Source: Streptacidiphilus jeojiense
Lineage (GTDB): Bacteria; Actinomycetota; Actinomycetes; Streptomycetales; Streptomycetaceae
Reading direction: 5' to 3'
DNA: 64,000 nt
NCBI RefSeq assembly: GCF_000719095.1
Contig: NZ_JOEH01000012.1
Location: forward strand, 119,078 to 183,077
A model generated the notes under the pieces. That model ran no database searches, had not been told where the DNA came from, and saw nothing but the letters and a program-made list of their open reading frames with translations. Positions 60,937 to 64,000 of the stretch are shown here, piece by piece; the first letter of the stretch is position 1; each line of letters opens with the position of its first letter. The translations under genes and the position numbers were made by a program.

Positions 60937-62187
60937 GTGTCCCAGCCGCCGCCCGAGTTCACCGCTGCCGCTGCCACTGCCGCCGTCGAGACCGAGGGCG
61001 AGGTCGATGGCGCACTCGCCTCGACCGGGGCGGGAGAACCGCCGCGCCGACTGGTCCTGCTGTTGGCCGTGGCCTGCGGACTGACCGTCGCCAACCTCTA
61101 CTACGCCCAGCCACTGCTCAGCAGCCTGCGCCAGGTCTTCGGCATCGACGCGGCCACCGCCGGGTGGCTTGTGACGATCAGCCAGATCGGTTACGCACTG
61201 GGCCTGCTGTTCATCGTCCCGCTGGGCGACCGGCTGGAGAACCGACGACTCGTCACGGTGCTGCTGGGCATCACCGCCGCCTCCCTGGTCGTGGCCGGCA
61301 CCGCACCCGGATACGCCCTGCTGCTCGGCGCGACGCTGCTGTTCGCCACCACCCTCGTCGTGGTCCAGATCCTCGTGCCGTACGCCGCTGATCTGGCCCC
61401 CAGCCACATCCGCGGCCGCATCGTCGGACAGGTGATGAGCGGGCTGCTGGCCGGCATCCTGCTCTCCCGCACCCTCGGCAGCCTGCTGGCGCAGGCCACC
61501 GACTGGCGGGTGGTCTACCTCACCTCGGCCGCACTGATGGCCGTCCTGGCCCTGGTGCTCCGCACGACCCTCCCGACGCGGCGACCGCGCACCGGCGCGC
61601 CGTACCCGGAGCTCCTGCGCTCCACCGCCCGCCTGATGCGGCAGCACCCGCCCCTGCGACGGCGAGCCCTCTACCAGGCGACCATGTTCGGCGCCTTCAG
61701 CGCCTTCTGGACCACCGTCTCCTTCGTCCTCACCGGCGCGCCCTTCCACTACAACCAGCTGGGCGTGGGCCTGTTCGCCCTGGTCGGCGCGGGCGGCGTG
61801 CTGATCGCGCCACTGGCCGGGCGCTGGGCCGACCGCGGCCTGGGCCGACCGATGACGGCAGCGGCGCTGCTCACCGCGGCCCTGGCCTTCGGCCTCGCCG
61901 GCGTCGGCCGACACAGCATCATCGCCCTCGGCGCGGCGGCGATCCTGCTGGACATGGCCGTGCAGACCACCCTCATCCTGGGCCAGCACGTCATCTTCCA
62001 ACTCGACCCGGCCTCACGCGCCCGGCTCAACAGCGCCTACATGGCCACCTTCTTCCTCGGCGGCGCACTGGGCTCACAAGTCGCCTCCACGGCCTACCGC
62101 GCCGACGGGTGGCCGGCAGTCGCCACCCTCGGCGCGGCACTCCCCGCGGCAGGACTACTGCTCTGGGCCACCGAACGCCACGGGTGA
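60937..62187 (+). CDS. MFS transporter (arabinose-efflux-like)
   Basis: The 416-residue protein has about 12 helices after a charged ~30-residue N-terminus. It shows the MFS motif VPLGDRLENRRLVTVLLG (about residues 90-107) and a second-half APLAGRWADRGLGRPM. It resembles the AraJ/YbcL-like efflux group (LYYAQPLLSSLRQVFGIDAA). The substrate may be a drug or stress compound, as CGNR regulators often control efflux. Start GTG at 60937, after GAAGGGGG. Confidence 0.88.
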   Translation: MSQPPPEFTAAAATAAVETEGEVDGALASTGAGEPPRRLVLLLAVACGLTVANLYYAQPLLSSLRQVFGIDAATAGWLVTISQIGYALGLLFIVPLGDRLENRRLVTVLLGITAASLVVAGTAPGYALLLGATLLFATTLVVVQILVPYAADLAPSHIRGRIVGQVMSGLLAGILLSRTLGSLLAQATDWRVVYLTSAALMAVLALVLRTTLPTRRPRTGAPYPELLRSTARLMRQHPPLRRRALYQATMFGAFSAFWTTVSFVLTGAPFHYNQLGVGLFALVGAGGVLIAPLAGRWADRGLGRPMTAAALLTAALAFGLAGVGRHSIIALGAAAILLDMAVQTTLILGQHVIFQLDPASRARLNSAYMATFFLGGALGSQVASTAYRADGWPAVATLGAALPAAGLLLWATERHG

Positions 62188-62293
62188 ACCCGTGGCGGGA
62201 GCGGGGCCTGAGCGGGGCACGGAGGCGACCGCCAGGCCACACCTGGCTGGGCCCAGGCGGGCACTGGCAGCTCGCCCAGTCCTGGTCCTGGCG

Positions 62294-63163
62294 CTAGTCC
62301 GCGGGTCGCTCCGGCGCTTCGGTCGCAGCCTCCGGGGCGGCCTCGGTCGAGGCCTCAGCCGCCGTCTCGGCGGTCGCCGCCTCGGCCGGTTCCTCTGACG
62401 CTTCCTCCGTCGCCTCCTTCGCCGGAGCCGCTGTTGAAGCCTCGGCGACGGGCTCAACGGAGGCTTCGGCCACCGGTTCAGCCGGAGCCTCAGCCGGAGC
62501 CTCAGCGGGGGCCTCAACCGGGGCTTCAGCCGCAGCCGACGGCACAGCGACCTCCTCGGCGGCTTCAGCCGGAGCCTCGCTCGAGACCACCGAGGTGGCC
62601 GAGCCGGACTCCCGAACGGCAACGACGTCAATCTCCAGACTGGTCTGGCGTCCCACCATGCCCTTCTGCTTGGTGAGCCCGAACGCATAGCGGTCAACCG
62701 TCGTGGTGGCCTTGGCCGTCACGGTCTTGTCGTCGCCGGTCACCGTGGCGATAGTCAGCACGCAGGGCTGCGTCACGCCACGAACGGTGAGCTCACCGGG
62801 GGCAGTGGTCGCGCTCCCCTGCTGGATGCTCGCGCTTCGGAACACGATGTCGTGGTGCGCGGCCGCCTCCAGGTAGTCGGCGGAGCGGATGTGCTCATCC
62901 CGCTTGGCGTTACCGCTCGCGAAGCTCTCCGCCAGCACGGTTACGTCGATCGTCGATGCCGCGACGTCCTCGGCAACGGTGAACTCCCCCTGCCCCACCG
63001 TGAACGTACCGCTCACCGGAACCAGGCCGAACATGGAACGAGCTCGGAACCGGATCACGGTCTGATCCGGGTCGACCCGGTAGACACCCGGCAGCGGTAC
63101 TGCCGGACTCTCGGTCGAGGTGGATTCCGAGGTCGAGGATGGGGCTGAGCCCTGGTCGGTCAT
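62294..63163 (-). CDS. YceI family protein with long Ala/Glu-rich C-terminus
   Basis: The 289-residue protein has a YceI lipocalin-like domain (about residues 25-195: YRVDPDQTVIRFRARSMFGL, HIRSADYLEAAAHHDIVFRS, RYAFGLTKQKGMVGRQ), which binds isoprenoids in related proteins. The last ~90 residues are a low-complexity Ala/Glu/Pro tail (VEAPAEAPAEAPAEPVAEAS). There is no signal peptide. GGAGG lies ten bases before the ATG at 63163. The acidic tail is probably disordered and could vary in length. Confidence 0.85.
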   Translation of the reverse strand: MTDQGSAPSSTSESTSTESPAVPLPGVYRVDPDQTVIRFRARSMFGLVPVSGTFTVGQGEFTVAEDVAASTIDVTVLAESFASGNAKRDEHIRSADYLEAAAHHDIVFRSASIQQGSATTAPGELTVRGVTQPCVLTIATVTGDDKTVTAKATTTVDRYAFGLTKQKGMVGRQTSLEIDVVAVRESGSATSVVSSEAPAEAAEEVAVPSAAAEAPVEAPAEAPAEAPAEPVAEASVEPVAEASTAAPAKEATEEASEEPAEAATAETAAEASTEAAPEAATEAPERPAD

Positions 63164-63443
63164 TGTCTGATTCGCCTCCAAGTATGGTGCCGTTGAACAC
63201 AGTTACCGACACATTCGCGGCCCCGCTCCGATCTTGCAACCTACTTGGCGCAGCTGACTCGAACACCTTTCGGCGGGAACACCGAGCGCACGGCATCAGC
63301 GGCAGGTCGGGGCAGGTTGGAGGTGGTGCGGGGTCTGTTCTGCTGCCGAGCCCCCGTCCTGTGGCCGGGTTTCCGGTGCGTGTTCGCTCCCGGTGATCGT
63401 TCGTCAGTTCCGTGGGGCGCGTTGGTGTGTTGATGGCTGGGGT

Positions 63444-63785
63444 GGCTCGCTCCGCTCGCGGCCAACTGCGAGGAGCCGGGGGCGGGTTGGGGTCCGTTGC
63501 CGGGCGGCGGGTGGACGCGGGGCGGTGCAGAAACGTTCCTGCCGAGGTGCGAGCGGGCCTTGGACTGAACCGGGGTCACTTTCGGGACAAGGTGTCACTC
63601 GATCATGCCGTAATGCCCTATTTGACCCGGTCCTGGCGTACCACGAGTGACCCGACGTCCCGGAATCGACCCCGGTTCACGCGAGACCCGGCCGCAGAAC
63701 CGTTTCTGCGCGCCCGCACCCGGCAACGGCGCCCAGGACCGGCCCCGCTCCCCCGCTGTCGTTGGCCCGCGAGGCGGAGCCGAGC
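63444..63785. repeat. Diverged inverted repeat next to the rRNA operon; gene-poor region 63182-63914
   Basis: From 63182 to 63914 no convincing gene was found. Two copies of a ~150-bp sequence lie in opposite orientation: about 63444-63601 and 63644-63785, 42 bp apart. Matching blocks (left, right): GTTGCCGGG at 63496 and its complement at 63719; GCAGAAACG at 63527 and 63701; TGAACCGGGGTC at 63566 and 63668; CGGGAC at 63583 and 63657; GTCACTCG at 63594 and 63644. Short frames in each arm (minus 63598-63404 and plus 63647-63835) both begin MT and share DPGS and RFC, which follows from the DNA repeat. The function is unknown. Confidence 0.65.
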
Positions 63786-63914
63786 AACAGCAACAAGCCA
63801 CGGACGCGCCATTCGGCAACGGTGGCGCCATGTAAGCCACCAGCAGTAGCCGCCAGCCCGCGGTGGCGGCCGGCCTCCCCAGCCCGCTGCCGGTGCTGGT
63901 GGGGGAATGCAGAG

Positions 63915-63943
63915 AAGCCCCCTGACCGGTGGTCAGGGGGCTT
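63915..63943 (-). terminator. Terminator of the rRNA operon
   Basis: AAGCCCCCTGACC (63915-63927), loop GGT, GGTCAGGGGGCTT (63931-63943) is a perfect 13-bp hairpin about 14 bp beyond the 5S rRNA 3' end. Read on the minus strand it is followed by TCTCT. It is typical of streptomycete rrn operon ends. Confidence 0.85.
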
Positions 63944-63956
63944 TCTGTTAATGGTT

Positions 63957-64000
63957 GTTCGGCGGCGTCCTACTCTCCCACAGGGTCCCCCCTGCAGTAC
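63957..64000 (-). rRNA. rrf: 5S rRNA, 3' end only (partial)
   Basis: The reverse complement of 63957-64000 reads GTACTGCAGGGGGGACCC, then TGTGGGAGAGTAGGACGCC and GCCGAAC, which matches the 3' third of actinobacterial 5S rRNA. The rest of the gene, and presumably 23S and 16S, lie beyond the right edge on the minus strand. Confidence 0.95.

Noticed and set aside
63404..63840. Short frames on both strands near the rRNA operon (62-82 codons).
   Set aside because: They overlap an inverted repeat, lack ribosome binding sites and family motifs, and their mutual similarity is explained by the DNA repeat.
1..64000. Insertion sequences, prophage genes, CRISPR arrays, tRNAs, biosynthetic gene clusters.
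   Set aside because: None was recognised by motif or repeat structure. A tRNAscan-SE and antiSMASH run would settle this.

Overview
The window is very GC-rich DNA from a filamentous actinomycete, most likely a member of Streptomycetaceae (Streptomyces, Kitasatospora or Streptacidiphilus). The markers are mycothiol biosynthesis genes (mshA, mshD), an RsiG-type c-di-GMP-dependent anti-sigma factor, GlnR, PhoP-type 11-nt direct-repeat boxes, many GTG starts, and a gene order that I recall from the Streptomyces coelicolor chromosome core. No insertion sequence, prophage, CRISPR array, tRNA or replication origin was seen. The window ends inside the 3' part of a 5S rRNA gene on the minus strand, so an rRNA operon lies just beyond the right edge.

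Region by region. 1-8000: accessory metabolism and small regulator/target pairs (PadR with an NTF2-like protein, ROK with an MFS transporter), plus a secreted FG-GAP repeat protein. 8.1-17 kb: an XRE regulator with an HBHA-like surface protein, a response-regulator/PP2C phosphatase, a macrodomain protein, mshA, an L-asparaginase, the anti-sigma factor rsiG, and dtd. 17.3-26.7 kb: a tRNA-modifying YgfZ-like protein with Fur, a nitrobindin-like protein with a 35-residue membrane partner, and a sulfur cluster (sseC, cysA and a Cys-rich leader peptide), then lmeA, a MoaD-like protein and glnR. 26.8-34 kb: a LacI regulator, an HtrA-like protease followed by the CssRS-like secretion-stress two-component system, an MFS transporter and mshD. 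33.9-44.3 kb: a phosphate island with ppk, CHAD, NUDIX, pstSCAB, a Pit transporter and its DUF47 partner. PhoP-like boxes precede ppk and pstS, so polyphosphate storage and phosphate uptake probably share one regulator. 44.5-49 kb: csoR, a lipoprotein, a Tat-exported bicovalent flavoprotein and a PAP2 phosphatase.

49.3-59.5 kb holds the most unusual system. It is a chromosomal locus laid out like a type IV secretion or conjugation machine: a bifunctional peptidoglycan hydrolase, a pilin-like protein, a VirB8-like protein, a VirB6-like protein, a PrgI/VirB4-N-like protein, a VirB4-type ATPase, and a VirD4-like protein whose nucleotide-binding motifs have decayed. No relaxase was recognised. 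The locus appears to correspond to the S. coelicolor cmdABCDEF differentiation cluster, a link made from memory. The rest of the window has a CGNR regulator with a divergent MFS transporter behind twin operator-like repeats, a YceI protein with a long Ala/Glu tail, and a gene-poor stretch with a diverged inverted repeat of about 150 bp arms before the rRNA terminator.
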